Origin: Chamaea fasciata
Lineage: Eukaryota; Chordata; Aves; Passeriformes; Sylviidae
Reading direction: 5' to 3'
Length of the DNA: 64,000 nt
Assembly: GCA_029207755.1 (NCBI GenBank)
Contig: JARCOQ010000011.1
Location: forward strand, 22,657,212-22,721,211
The notes beneath the pieces are model-generated. The model saw only the letters and a program-made list of their open reading frames with translations, ran no database searches and was not told the origin of the DNA. Positions 13,171 through 24,452 of the stretch are shown here, in pieces. The first letter of the stretch is position 1. Each line of letters opens with the position of its first letter. Position numbers and translations under genes: made by a program.

Positions 13171-15118
13171 GCAAGGGGATCACTTGTAGTTCACTGATTC
13201 TGGGCTGACTGAGGCCTGTGGTTTGGAACTCTGAGAAACTTGTGTAAAAAGGAATAAATTTTTCTTTTCAGGACAGTTAGTGCATGTATTTTTCATTCTT
13301 CGGAGCTGTTTTTCAGAAAGAGGCACTGTGACGAAACAAGAGCAGTCATATATCAATCAAGGTCCTTTGGTTTCCTCTTCTGTTGGTTGGTTTATGTTTT
13401 GAGGCTGCTGTGACCCCCACATACACCTAAAAGAATTCCTTGGGAGCTTTCTCTTCCCTGCATGTGTTGTCTCATGATCCCAACGTTCCCCAAATTTTGT
13501 GTTCCTTTGTTCCATATTCCTATGTTCTGCTCAGCCCTAGCACCACGAGGCCTCCGTCCCACAGGACCTGGCTCTGGGAATAACTGGATATCCATGGAAA
13601 CCTCTTTCACCCTGACTTGGGAAGAAAAAACTGGAGGGGAGCGGACTGGGGCAGGAAGAAGCTTTGGTTGAAAGCAAAGGTAAGGGTTTCATTCCTAGTG
13701 GCCGAAATAATTAGTTGTGTTTATCTTTGCAACCAGCTTTTCAAATTTCATATTGGATCAAGCAAAATAAGCCAGGCTTTCAGTCGATATTATCTTTTAA
13801 ATGGTAGTTCTTGATGGCCTTGTATTTATTCATTTCATGTAATTTCAGGACACTACACAATAATGGAAAAAGTGCTCTTGTTGGCAGGTTTTATTGAACT
13901 TAATGTCTCCGTACTAGATTCAATTTAGGATTTACTTCACATTGAGCATTTTGCACCCAGAATCTCATCCTGTGGAAAACTTCTCGTTTTGGTGATACAG
14001 GTATTTCCCTTGTTAGCTGCACCCCGTGGCTTTTACGTTTTGATGGAATGAATCAGTCTAGAGGCCAAAATTTCTGCTTCCAGGTTCCATTTCAGTTCCT
14101 GCCTAAGGAATAAATTTGCAGCTGCACAAAATGTAAACCAGCAACGCAATAGGAAAGGTTTTAATTCCCAGGAGCTGCAGGAAATGTGGCAGTGCAGCCT
14201 CATGCCTGATTTTCACCTGTCCCAGCTGAAGGGCACGAGCGGATCTGGAGCAAACTCAAAGCAGGGATAACTCAGGGAATGAGCACTTGCATCCTTTCTA
14301 TTCCAAAATACCCAGGGTGTAAAATTCAAACTATTATTTTATACAAAATTGTTTGTAGCAGTCCCTAATCTGTTGTAGACAAAGAATGGGAGGAGAGGAG
14401 ATCACCCTGCTTGGTTCAAAGAGGAGTTTTCCTGAAATTCCCATTTATTAAATGGACACAAAGGCTACCTTGAAATTTGCAGTGGATCCCTTGTTGGTGC
14501 CATGGAATATTTCCTTCAGTTCTGCACCTGTGCTTTTCATTCCCACTGCACCTTTCAGGAGCTGAAGAGGAAAATTCATCTCCAAAATTTAGGGAAAAAT
14601 TAGAACGAACCACGAGAAGTTCATAATTTAACAAAGATGAAAACATCCGGAGTAGAAAAACTAAATCCAAATCATCCCTCCCTGCCCCCTCAAAATACCC
14701 CTTATTCTCCAACAGACAAAAAACCAGATCAGAAAAACTTTGTTTCCCTTGGGAATCATTTCAATTTTAATGAGACTGTAATTGTACCTTTCAAATAATT
14801 TTCACTCCGTGGTCAGAAAAATCTTTTGAGGGTGAAGTTTCCTCCATTTTCAGCCTTTACATCAGTGGGATTTTTTACAGGATTTCTCTCAGCCCTCAGC
14901 TGGGATGAATGAGTCAATGTGTTTGCAGTTGGATGGGAGTGGGCAGGGAGAGCTGCAGGAAAATGGGATGTGAAACATCCACACGGAGAAACAGGGCTGG
15001 GAAGTGACTACAAAACCCAACAGTTGCTCCTCTCAGACCAAAACACAGATTCCACACCAAACTCCACAAATATCACAGCTGCCACAAAGCTGTGGAAGCA
15101 AAGATTCCCACGTGGAGA
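13171..15118. other. unique non-coding sequence
   Basis: Nothing recognised. Short frames only. 14400-14720 has a 98-codon minus frame with no known domain. Confidence 0.55.
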
Positions 15119-15119
15119 G

Positions 15120-15352
15120 GCTTAGATTGAATTTCAGGAAAAAGTCCTGCAGGAATTTCTTTCAGGAAAAATTCTCAAGCCCTGGCACAACTGTCCAGGG
15201 CAGGGATGGAGTCCCCATCCCTGGAGGGATTTAAAAGTTGTGGAAATGTGGCTTTTGGGGACGTGGTTTAGTGGTGGCCTTGGCACTTCTGGTTCACTTG
15301 ATGATCTTAGAGGGCTTTTCCCACCTTAATCATTCCCATTCCGTGATGTAAA
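15120..15352 (+). mobile_element. CR1 LINE 3' fragment
   Basis: Plus-strand CR1 end: 'gtccccatccctggaggg' at about 15211, then 'gacgtggtttagtggtggcc' and 'cttgatgatcttagaggg', closing with 'accttaatcattcccattcc' octamer remnants. The upstream ORF2 remnant is badly decayed. Same subfamily style as the copy at 1500. Confidence 0.85.
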
Positions 15353-16922
15353 ACAGCCCTAAACAGATTCCAGCCATGAGTAAAAGTTCTTTTTAACAAT
15401 TGTGAGGGTATAAAATTGGAATAGAAATTTAAACCCTTCAATAAAATGCTTTCCAAAGCACTTTTTGGGAACTTCATCCCCAGTTTGGGCCCAGTGAGGC
15501 TTTGGGAGGTGGGAGCAGAAACAGAATTATTTTGAATAATTGGTTCACATGGAAATGATGAACAACTCTGGAAATAATTTCTTCCTAAAACAAATCAGTG
15601 CAGAGTGTGAATTCAGAACACGGCCAAGATTGGTGGCTTTCCTTGGTTATTTGTTTAGTTTGGTTTATTTTGCCAGAAATTTCTACCCATACGTTTGAGG
15701 ACAAAACTGTACCTCTGGGAATTTCAGGTACAATGCACAAAAAAATGAATTTTTAAATGGGAAATAATAAGAGTAATGCATCATTCCTGACTACCCCGGT
15801 GCAAATTTATAGCAGCTTCATTTTTAGCCATTAATAAACAGGCTGAATATTAACATTAATTTCCCTGGGATATTGGTTATTATAGTATTGACTCATTAAT
15901 GAATTATATTATTGAGTTGTATTCCGAACGCCCAGCATGCTAAATGTGGTATTTAATTGTAAATTACTGCCTCATTGCTCCACATTTTTAAACTGCAATC
16001 AATATTTCACAGTTTTTGTGGTTTATATCTCGTCCTTTTTCACCACCTATTTTTGAAAACTTCCTTTTGTTAGAACCCTGTTGTTCACTGCTTCACTCTA
16101 AATCAGGATTTTGATGAAACACGTAAGAACTAAAAATGGGAGGGTAAGAGTTTAATGCTTCTTGAAATGCCGTGTAATGCTTGGAAGAATCCCATCACTT
16201 GTACCAGGAGCCTTCATGCATGATCCCAGAATGGTTTTTTTTATATGGGAAAAGCAAGGAATGGAATAGCTGCTTCATTCCAGGCACACTGGCATTTTGT
16301 GGAACGACAAACTGATTACCTCTGGCTGCTAAAAGGAGGATTTTAACGTGCTGAGCAAATTTGCTTTTAATATTTCCCGATTTATATGAATGTACATCAC
16401 CTTAAAATATGGGATTTCCATTCGGGATTATGTTAATGGAAAAGTTCAGCTTCACAGGCAACAGGATGGAAGAAGCCGTCAGGTTTCAGCCCCTGCTTCC
16501 ATTTGGGGACCTGTAAAACTCATCAAACTGGGGCACAGAATGAGCACCTGGAGTATGAGCTGCAGATTTCATTCTCGTGGGCTTGGAAAACAGGAGATTT
16601 AGTGTCGGGAGGTATTGAACTCTGAGCTTAAAAGTCGACTCTGGATCTGCAAAAGGGGGTCTAAAGGCAAATAAATCACCTGGAGGCCGGGGCTGTCAGC
16701 AGCTCTGCTGTGGTTTTGGGGTGATCCTGCTCGGGTGGGGCTGTGGGATGGGTTTGTGGTGCTGGAGCAGCTCTGGGCAGGAGTCCCCAAACCACACATC
16801 AGCCTTTTATCCTCGCCTTCACTCCAGTGTGTGTGGAAAGGGAATTGAGGGACTTACATGGGAAGCGGTGAGATGGGATCGCGTGAGAGATTGATCCCAG
16901 CCCAACCCACGGGGTCTCAGCA
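15353..16922. other. unique non-coding sequence with an AT-rich conserved-looking core
   Basis: No gene recognised. The segment 15740-16010 is AT-rich but not simple-sequence. It holds many ATTA/TAAT cores, including 'actcattaatgaatta' and an ATGCAT-containing patch, the usual texture of vertebrate developmental enhancers. That is inference from composition only. Confidence 0.4.
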
Positions 16923-16923
16923 A

Positions 16924-17170
16924 GGTCATGGAATGGTTTGGGTGGGAAGGGACCTTAAATCACATCCATCCCATCCATGGCAGGGACGCCTCCCACTGTC
17001 CCAGGCTGCTCCAAGCCCCAGTGTCCAACCTGGCGTTGGACACTGCCAGGGATCCAGGGGCAGCCACAGCTTCTCTGGGAATTCTATTCCAGGGCCTCAT
17101 CACCCTCAGAGCCAGGAATTCTATCCCAACATCCCATCTAACTCTGCCCTCTGGAAATTTGACACACTTG
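16924..17170 (-). mobile_element. CR1 LINE 3' fragment
   Basis: Reverse-complement CR1 starting at 'catggaatggtttgggtgg' and passing through the family landmarks 'cactgtcccaggctgctcc', 'ccagggatccaggggcagcc', 'cttctctgggaattctattc' and 'cccatctaactctgccctc'. The sense strand is the C-terminal end of ORF2 plus 3' UTR. It is moderately young, with most landmarks intact. Confidence 0.92.
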
Positions 17171-19300
17171 ACCTTTAGATTTCATCCAAAGAATATTCTG
17201 AGGAGTGGAGATCCCAGCAGCAGGAATATTGGGGGAGCAGGAGAAGGAGGAGCAGTTTGTGGAGCTCAGACCTCAAAAATCTTCATTTTTTCCTTCTTCC
17301 TTAAGCAATGACAGAGGTCGCTGGAGGAGCAGAAAGGAATAAAGAAGAAGGGGGAAAGGAGATGGTTGCAGTCATGAAAGTTGCAGGAGAAGCATGAGTT
17401 GTTTTATTGATGCGAAATTCCCTGGATGCCCAAGTGACTTCACTTCTTAGGAGAAATCTGGGTGAGGTTTCAGAAGGGAATATTCTAAATGAAATGATCC
17501 ATCTGTAAAGTGCTAAAAATACATTTCCTCTCTGGTGAGTTCTTTAACTTTGAGGTTTCTGGCTTTGGGAAATTCCATTTGAAGCTCCTGTTGTGTGCAC
17601 CACCTCTGTGGGAGACCTGTTCGAGGGATTAGGAGGGAAAGCATTATTTTTCTTGGTTTTCCATTTTGCAGGAAAGGTTGTTCCTGCTGTTCTGCCACTT
17701 CAGGATCTGTTTCCCCAGGAGCACAGACATGGGAAAATATGCTGGCACAGCAAGGGAGGCCTGGCTGTTGTTGCAAAGGTGTTGTTGTTGTGAGACTTTA
17801 TTGGAAATCTGGGAAAACTCGTGTCATCCCTGACTAAGATCTGTCCCCAGGGTGCACAAACAAACTCTGAGACAGAGAGGGAAACCAGAGCACCCCAAAG
17901 ATGCTCAGAACATCTCCTCAGTGATTTCCTGCATTTCTCCAAACACCAGCATATTTCAGGATGCACTTTAACGCTGCCTTTCCCTCCAGAAAAAAAACGA
18001 GCTCCTTTTTTTTTTTTCCCTCCAGGCAAGCTCTTAGAAATCTCCTTGTTTTGATTTTCTGTATAAAATAAATATCCCTGTACTCCAATGACAGCCCTTC
18101 CACAGAAATGGGCAAATGGATCTAAATGGATACAATGGCACTTAGAGAGGATTCTTCACTTGTATGAAGCCTCAATTCCCTTTCTGAAGCCACTGGGACA
18201 CCGCGAGGGTAAAGGCACTTTTTAAGAAATCTCTCTCGTCAGGCTTCTCACTGATGGGAGCCCCGTGCTGCTGAAAGGTGGTAATTAATCCTTAAATGAA
18301 GATTTCTTGCTTGTCTCAGGTTCCTGCTGGCCCAGTCACAGCAGAGCCGTTTCTAGCTGGGAAAAATCTGACTTTCTTCCGTTACCGCCTCTCCCTCTCT
18401 CACAAGCGTTATCTCCCAAATAGGAATTTCTCTTTCATTTTGCCATTATGGCAGCTCGAGGAGGTGTTTTTCATTTCATAACCGCATCCCTGAGGACAGA
18501 GAGCCAACAGTGAGCCTGAATTCCCTAAAGCAATTTCCTTCGATATCCATACCCTCCTCTCCATCTCTTGGTGCAATCTAAAGTTGGAGATGGATAAAAC
18601 TACTCTGCTACAAGTTCATCTCCTGCCAGGGAGTTCTCTGTAGTTTATTTCTGGTGTTTTGACCAATTTGTTGTTTCAAGGGTTATTGCATCTGTCTGTT
18701 AGGAAATAGAAGTTTCTCCTGCTATTCATCCTAAATTTTTGTTCTCCTTATTTCATTTCCCCCCCCTTCCTCCCATTTCTATTTTCTTGGTGCTTGAAAG
18801 TAGAGAATGGTGCAGTTTAACACTACATGCAGGGAAGAATCTTTCTGTGAAAATAACAAATTGAGGAAGCTTCATATAAATTTTTAATTCTAAATCTTTA
18901 GACCAGATAACTCTGGGTATGAAGCATAAATTTGCTGGAGAAAAGAGCATGAGCTGACGCTCCTGGTGGCTCTTGAATTGCTCTAAGACAGTCCCTGGCT
19001 GAGGAAAGGGAGAGAAATTCATCTGACAACTGTTGGCTTCTCTGAGGTCCTGACCATGCTGGGAGGGATCAGCATTGATCCTTCTGGGAAAGAGAGGTGT
19101 AGGAAAGGTCCCCAGCCTGGAGTCTTCATCCCAGTCTCTTTGGGAAGGAGCAGAGCTGCCTCAGGCTGATGATGGATATGGGAAACCACCAGAACCAGCG
19201 GGGATGTGGCTGCTCCGGGAGGCAGGAACAGGTTAATAAGCACTGAGAGAGGGAGGGGAAAAGAAAAAAAGAAAAAAGAAAAAAGAAAACACAAAAGAAA
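17171..19300. other. unique non-coding sequence
   Basis: No gene recognised. T and A runs near 17990-18018 and a C8 run near 18758. At 19255-19290 the plus strand is a purine-only AAAAG-type simple sequence. Confidence 0.55.
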
Positions 19301-19625
19301 TTCCTCAGCCTCTCTTGCAGTCCTTTGGCTCCAGCCTCAGCTCTGCCGGGCCTCCCCCTTTCCCCAGTCTATTCATAGCGCTGTATTTAACACTTGTGTT
19401 TGCTTTGAAAACCCGGAGTACATCAAGGCTAAATGGAAGCATCTCCGCGGCTCTTTGTTGTCTCTCACAAAGGCTGCAGCTGAGAGTGCTCACTCCCCGG
19501 CACCTCCAGACACTAATTACAGATGTCAAACGAGGTGTGGGCTGCCACCACCGCCACCAGAGGAGAGTTCGCTTTGATGTCTCACACCTTCCCTGCGCTG
19601 ACTGAAGTGGCTGCCAGAGGTGCAA
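19300..19625. promoter_or_regulatory. stop-poor, CpG-containing block; candidate conserved non-coding element
   Basis: Three overlapping frames of 96-123 codons on both strands are open here because the sequence is GC-richer and low in TA-starting stops. It is not simple repeat and not CR1. It contains 'acactaattacagatg' (a homeodomain-type TAATTA core) and about nine CpG. None of the three translations resembles a protein I know, so I favour a regulatory or conserved non-coding block over an exon. Confidence 0.3.
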
Positions 19626-19984
19626 GACATCCTAATCCCTCCCTCTCTCCGTGCCTGTTTATCTCTGGAAAGCTTTCCAGTTGAAATATGGCAGTGGAAC
19701 AGTGTGCTGGTGCTTCCCTCCTGGCTTTCAGGCGCTGCTTTTATAAAGTTTGTGTCTTTGATCAACCGTTGCTGGTCCAAGTCACCTCTGGAGTGAGGTC
19801 AGATGCACACACAGCTTTTCCTTAAAGGCATTTTGCAATTTTAGTTCAATAACAGCTCTGATCAATCTTTCTATTCCCATGGAAGAGAAAAACTTGATGC
19901 TTAAGGTAAATATCATGAATTTTTATTCGCTAATTAAAAAAAAAATATACATATATATTTTCTATAAAACTTCTGCAATGATCT
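19626..19984. other. unique non-coding sequence
   Basis: Nothing recognised. An A9 tract followed by TA-rich simple sequence lies at 19935-19965, just upstream of the next CR1. Confidence 0.55.
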
Positions 19985-20297
19985 CCTTGAAAGGAGGTCG
20001 TGGTGAGGAAGGGCTCAGCCTCTTCTCCCAGTAAACCAGTGACTGGACAATGGGAAATGGGAATCGTGTCAGGGGAAGTTCAGGCTGGATATTTGGAGGA
20101 TTTTTTTGCACTGGAAGAGTGGTCGAGCTTTGGAACAGGCTGCCCAGGGAAGTGATGGAGTTCCCATCACTGGGAATGTTCAAGAGGTAGCAACTTTTCT
20201 GCCTGGTTTAGGGCAGGATGGTAATCAGTCCAAGGTTGGACTTGACCTTGGAGGTCTTTTCCAACCTTAATTTAATTTCATTTTTGATTCTATGATC
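19985..20297 (+). mobile_element. CR1 LINE 3' fragment, older subfamily
   Basis: Plus-strand CR1: 'gtgtcaggggaagttcaggc', 'ctggatatttggaggatttt', 'ggaacaggctgcccaggg', 'aggttggacttgaccttgg' and 'aggtcttttccaaccttaat', ending with the octamer-like 'tgattctatgatc'. This layout (VRVVRHW region, then 'ttggacttg...gtcttttccaacct') marks a different CR1 lineage from the 'gggcagggacacc' copies elsewhere in the window. No intact frame. Confidence 0.92.
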
Positions 20298-22740
20298 AGT
20301 TTCTTTTGAGACCTAACAATGCTGGTGTTGCTGACACGGTGTTCAGAGCACACTGAAATTCCCTCCCCCTCTGCTTTGTCCTTCCCTGCATTCCTTCCCC
20401 CCGTTCTCTCTCTCTAATGTGTGATCAACACCCCAATTCCATGGAGATTTTCTCATCCACCTCTTTGTGGGGATTGAAGGTCCAGGAGCCCTGAGATCCC
20501 ACCTCATACATTCCTCCAGGGGGGACCTTTCACTGAACCACTCCACACCTCTCTGCTCTTCCGTGAAATCACAGATAATAACTTGTATACAAAATATTTC
20601 TGCTTTGAATTTAACCAGAAGCAGGGATGTAAACTATCCCCCTGAATCTGGAGAAAACTCTGTGTCCTGAGGAAGCCTTGGAGCCATCCATGTGGGATGT
20701 ATTTATGGGAGACTGAGTGTAAACCTTCAGGAAATGTGTCTTGTAGTAAACAGGTTTGAAAGAGACAGAGCTGCCACAATTTCAGCTTTGAGCAGTGAAC
20801 ACTGTAAATATAAATTGCCGTTATAAAATGCAGTAATTGTGATTTCCAGGAGTTTAACTTTCCTATTTTATCCCGCTGTTTATACCCAACCAAGAGCTGG
20901 AGGGATATAAAAATACATAGATTCACTCAAATGCTCACTAATACACTGTTTAATTCAAATTGTCCTTAAATAGCTTCCTAAATTCTATTTCATTTTGTTA
21001 TTTTTGGATTTATTGCTGCTTTAGTTCGTAAAGCTGCTGGATTCCAAAATCTGAATTACAGTCCCTCTCTTTTTTTTTTTTTTTTTCCACAATAAGTTGT
21101 ATACAAGTATTCTTGATTACTTTCCTTTAGTTCCTCGTGAAATAATAAAGTAACAGCTTTTTATGCTCTATTTAAATTTTGAGTGCCATCCAAGCTCCGT
21201 CTCTCCCTGTTTTAGCATCCATTTAAAGTGAGTTTTGCAATCAGCTCTGCCCTGCACATCATAAAGCCTCCCCTTGCTATCTGTGCTGATAACTCCAGAG
21301 ATTTCCAGGCTGGGAAATTGTTGGTCATGCTTTCCTGGCTCTGCTTCCCTCAAGAATCCAGCCCTTAGGAAATTCATATTCCCTGACCCCGAGATTATGC
21401 AGATTCCAGGAGCAGATGGTTCCGTGGAATTTCCAAGGTCAGCATTCAAGGAGGTTGGAAATCTTTCACTGAATATTTACATGCTCCACAACCTCATTAA
21501 CTTCTCTTCCTGATAAATTTATTTGGTTGATCTTGGGCTCGTTTTCTCTCTGAATGGTCTCTTACTCCTCAATAAAAGCCCTAAAAGGACAAGATTTAGT
21601 TTTAAGTCCCAATGTTAGCTCAGAACAAGACTCCTGTTGGTTTAAAAGGACCTTTCACCCTTCTTGGGGCTCCTCGTGCTGCCAGTGTTTGTTCTTCTGG
21701 CAGCATTCGACCCAAACTCGGTAGTACCGCCAATTCATGCCATGTGAGGTAAAAATAAAGCAGAGTGACTATGAGGTGAAAATAAAGCAGAGTGACTCTG
21801 GACATCAAATTATGGCTGTGATGGTTCAAAGGATGGGGTGAAAATTGCAGAACTCAAACCAACCCCATTCAAACCTCCTAGATGACAGGAAAAACCTGTT
21901 CCCCCTCAGCAATCTTCCCTCCTGACAAACATCTGAGAAATTAAAAGCCAACAAATAGACGGAAAACTAAAATGCCCCTTCACACATGCTATTTTTTTTC
22001 TGGTTATATTCACTCATCAGCAACGGGCTGATGTTGCAAATGAAAAACATGGATTATTGCTGTGAAAATAATCTCTGCAGAGGAGGCATCAAGCTCCATT
22101 CGGCTCCGAGGAACCGTGCTTAACTGGGGCTGTAAAATGGAAAGGCAGCAGCAGGGAGAGAACAGCACTGGGAGCTGTGTTATTATGCTCAGATTTGAAC
22201 ATTATCGAGGAGTAAGATGCAAAATGTGATTTCTGAATGTCTCCAGAAGCCTGTGCTCTTAAAATGGATCCATTTCAGGAGACACTCCAATGTCTGTATC
22301 CCCACAACGACTCACTAACCCTCTTATTATGCTTAAAGGTTATTACTAAAAGTTTTATTCATAACACTTTTATTTTCCCTGTATTTTCTGAGATGCTTCC
22401 ACGTTAAAAATTACCTCACTTTTAATACTGTAGTTGACTCTTAAATTTTGCCTTTTTTTTTCCTCAAGCTTCGTCTCTTAAAGAACAGCTCAAAAATTTG
22501 TCATCTGGCTGATGCAACAAGGCAGAATAGATATGAAGATGCTCCTCCTGATCTTTTCTTTTTTTTTTTTTTTCAGCAGCAGCACTTGTAGCAAACCTTC
22601 CTTTTCAAGGTCAGTTCCCTCCTTATTTAGATACCCAAGCCTTGCAAAGCCGCCCTCTAACAGACCCTGATGTGGGATTTTGGTTGCTTTTCTCTTTGTT
22701 TTGCTTGGGCTTATCCACCTGAGGATGCAAAATCCATTCC
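20298..22740. other. unique non-coding sequence
   Basis: No gene recognised. A T19-type run lies at 21069-21087 and another at 22558-22575. A 27-bp duplication at 21745 is listed separately. Confidence 0.55.
21745..21798 (+). repeat. 27-bp tandem duplication
   Basis: Two nearly identical 27-bp units beginning TGAGGT and containing AAAATAAAGCAGAGTGACT. Only two positions differ, so the duplication is recent. Confidence 0.9.
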
Positions 22741-22960
22741 AAGGACTAAACGTTCCCTGCAGGGAGAGGGTTAAAAACGCTTTGAGCCAGGGAGATTTGC
22801 CGGAGCTCCGTGACGCTCGCAGCCCTCTCCCGAGTGTTTCTCTTGCTCCAGTTGGTTTCATCCTTTCCCTTTTGTGTGTATTTTTGTTTGAAGGGAAGGT
22901 CAGGGAGCCGCCGGTGTCCCGGCAGAGCGGAAAGGCGCGGCCGGAGCCACGGAGGCCGCC
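22741..22960. promoter_or_regulatory. CpG cluster, possible CpG-island remnant
   Basis: I count about 16 CpG in 220 bp. The densest part is 22905-22960 ('agccgccgg', 'ggcgcggccgg', 'gaggccgcc'). It is the most CpG-dense stretch of the window. No TATA box or gene start accompanies it. It could be a weak promoter of an unannotated non-coding transcript, or a local GC island. Confidence 0.35.
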
Positions 22961-23577
22961 TGAAAGGGAACTTCTGAGGGCAACAAAGAAAGCTGGAAGG
23001 ACCCAGAGGTTTAAGCCACAAACCCTTTGGAAACAAGAGGTCGGATCGAGCTTTCAAAATTGTGTGTAGTTTTCTCCTGGCTTTGATGGGAAGTTCTGTT
23101 CGAGCTCCAGCTGGAAGAAAGGGGAGTGAGGGGAGGGTTTGCAGCGGCACTGATTTTTGTGCTTTCTCCTCAGGATTTCCTACTCTGCAATAGTCCCAGC
23201 CTCTTACTTGGCTGCTCAGAAGTCTGTGGAGAGTAAATTATCTCCTTCGACGACAAATCGACTGTGCGGGTAAAGTGCACACACAGAAAATTAATTACAG
23301 CGAGTTCACCTCCGAAGATTTGCTCCTTCCTCCAGGCTAGGGAAGGCTGAGGTGGAGCTGCCTGGGACACCGCAGAGCACTGCCGGTTCTCACTCTGCGG
23401 AGATCCACACCGTGCTTTGAGCACAAAAGTGTGGAGAGGTGAGGTTTGCTTTGAGCTGGGCACCTGAGGGGACTCTACGACACACAGGGCAGCACTTGGA
23501 ACCTTTAGAAGTGACACAATGGGTCTGGAGAAAGACCCCAAACAGTCCCTCTTTTCATTTGAAAATTCAGATCTGGG
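22961..23577. other. unique non-coding sequence
   Basis: Nothing recognised. Minus-strand frames of 134 and 177 codons overlap this area; the second runs into the LTR on its right and has no known domain. Confidence 0.5.
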
Positions 23578-23587
23578 GATCGTGGAG

Positions 23588-23925
23588 TGTGGACCTGATA
23601 TTTCTGGGTCTGAGAGATTTTTTAGCCTGCTAGCAGCTGCTAACTTTTTCCTGAGGAAAACAATCTCAAGAAGGTTTCTTCTTAAAACAATCTTGGCAAA
23701 CAACTCTCCTTTCTCAAAGCAATCTTTCTCCAGGTGGTGTTTTGCTGTTTCTCTGGTTTAACCCATGGGATTAGAGAGGTGTCGTTCCTATTCACCAACC
23801 ATGTTAAGTCTGTATACACCTTATAAAAGGTAGTAAGAATTAGACAATAAAAGCTTTTTTTCTTTGCTCTTTGCCTTCTGAAATATTTAGAGTCTCTCAT
23901 CTTTCCTTCGTGTCCCACGACGACA
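23588..23925 (+). mobile_element. solo LTR of an endogenous retrovirus (class II/ERVK-like), nested in CR1
   Basis: A 338-bp block starts TGTGG and ends CGACA (the TGT...ACA form of retroviral LTRs). It is flanked by an exact 6-bp direct repeat GTGGAG at 23582-23587 and 23926-23931. A TATA box (TTATAAAAGG, 23821-23830) lies 25 bp before a polyadenylation signal (AATAAA, 23846-23851), followed by T-rich sequence. That close spacing is known from alpharetroviral LTRs, and a 6-bp duplication fits class II elements. No gag, pol or env is present, so it is a solo LTR left by recombination. Family name not determined. Confidence 0.85.
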
Positions 23926-23980
23926 GTGGAGTGGTTTGGGTTGGAAGCGATATTAAAGGTCTCATTCCAACCCCCTGCCA

Positions 23981-24267
23981 GGATTTGTTTCACCTGGTTT
24001 CATGTTTCTGATGAACTCATTCATATTCTGGTGAGCAGAGGTTGTGAAATGCATTCAGGTCTTCAGCCCTCATTTAGATTTATTCAAATTTTAAGTAGTT
24101 TCACGGGGTTTTTTCCCCCTGTTTTCCTCCTAGACTTGTGTGCTCAGCTGAAGTTCATGAGGCTCTTGTGAGGACACAAATGTAGCAGCTGTAGAAGTTT
24201 TAAAAATCATGAATTAACATTTTAAGCAGAAAACCCCCCCATAATCAGAATAAATAACTACACTCCG
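23981..24267. mobile_element. unidentified 287-bp insertion inside CR1
   Basis: The sequence interrupts CR1 at CTGCCA and CR1 resumes with the same GCCA, giving a 4-bp GCCA repeat at both sides (23977-23980 and 24268-24271). I do not recognise the insert. It has no poly(A) tail and no obvious terminal inverted repeat (ends GGATTT and CTCCG). It contains a C7 tract near 24234 and an AATAAA near its right end. It may be a fragment of an LTR, a small DNA transposon or filler DNA from repair. Confidence 0.5.
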
Positions 24268-24452
24268 GCCATGGGCAGGGACAACTCCCACTCTCCAGAG
24301 TGCTCCAAGCCCTGTACCTGGCCTTGGGCACTTCCAGGGATGGGCACCTTGTACCAGACCCTCCCCGCCCTCACAGGGAACAATTTCTCCCAAATATCCC
24401 ATCTAACCCTGCTCTCTTTAGGTTTGAAGCCATTCTCACTTATCCTGTCATG

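Larger units (their letters stand above)
23578..24452 (-). mobile_element. CR1 LINE 3' fragment split by two insertions
   Basis: Reverse-complement CR1 in three pieces: 23578-23587 (the octamer end GATCGTGGAG), 23926-23980 ('tggtttgggttggaagcg' to 'ccaaccccctgcca') and 24268-24452 ('gccatgggcagggacaac' to 'ccattctcacttatcctg'). Joined in order they follow the CR1 layout without loss. The gaps are exactly an LTR (23588-23925) and an unidentified 287-bp insert (23981-24267). This sets the order of events: CR1 first, the other two later. Confidence 0.85.

Noticed and set aside
23170..23703. 177-codon minus frame as a gene
   Set aside because: It crosses the LTR boundary and target-site duplication and has no known domain.
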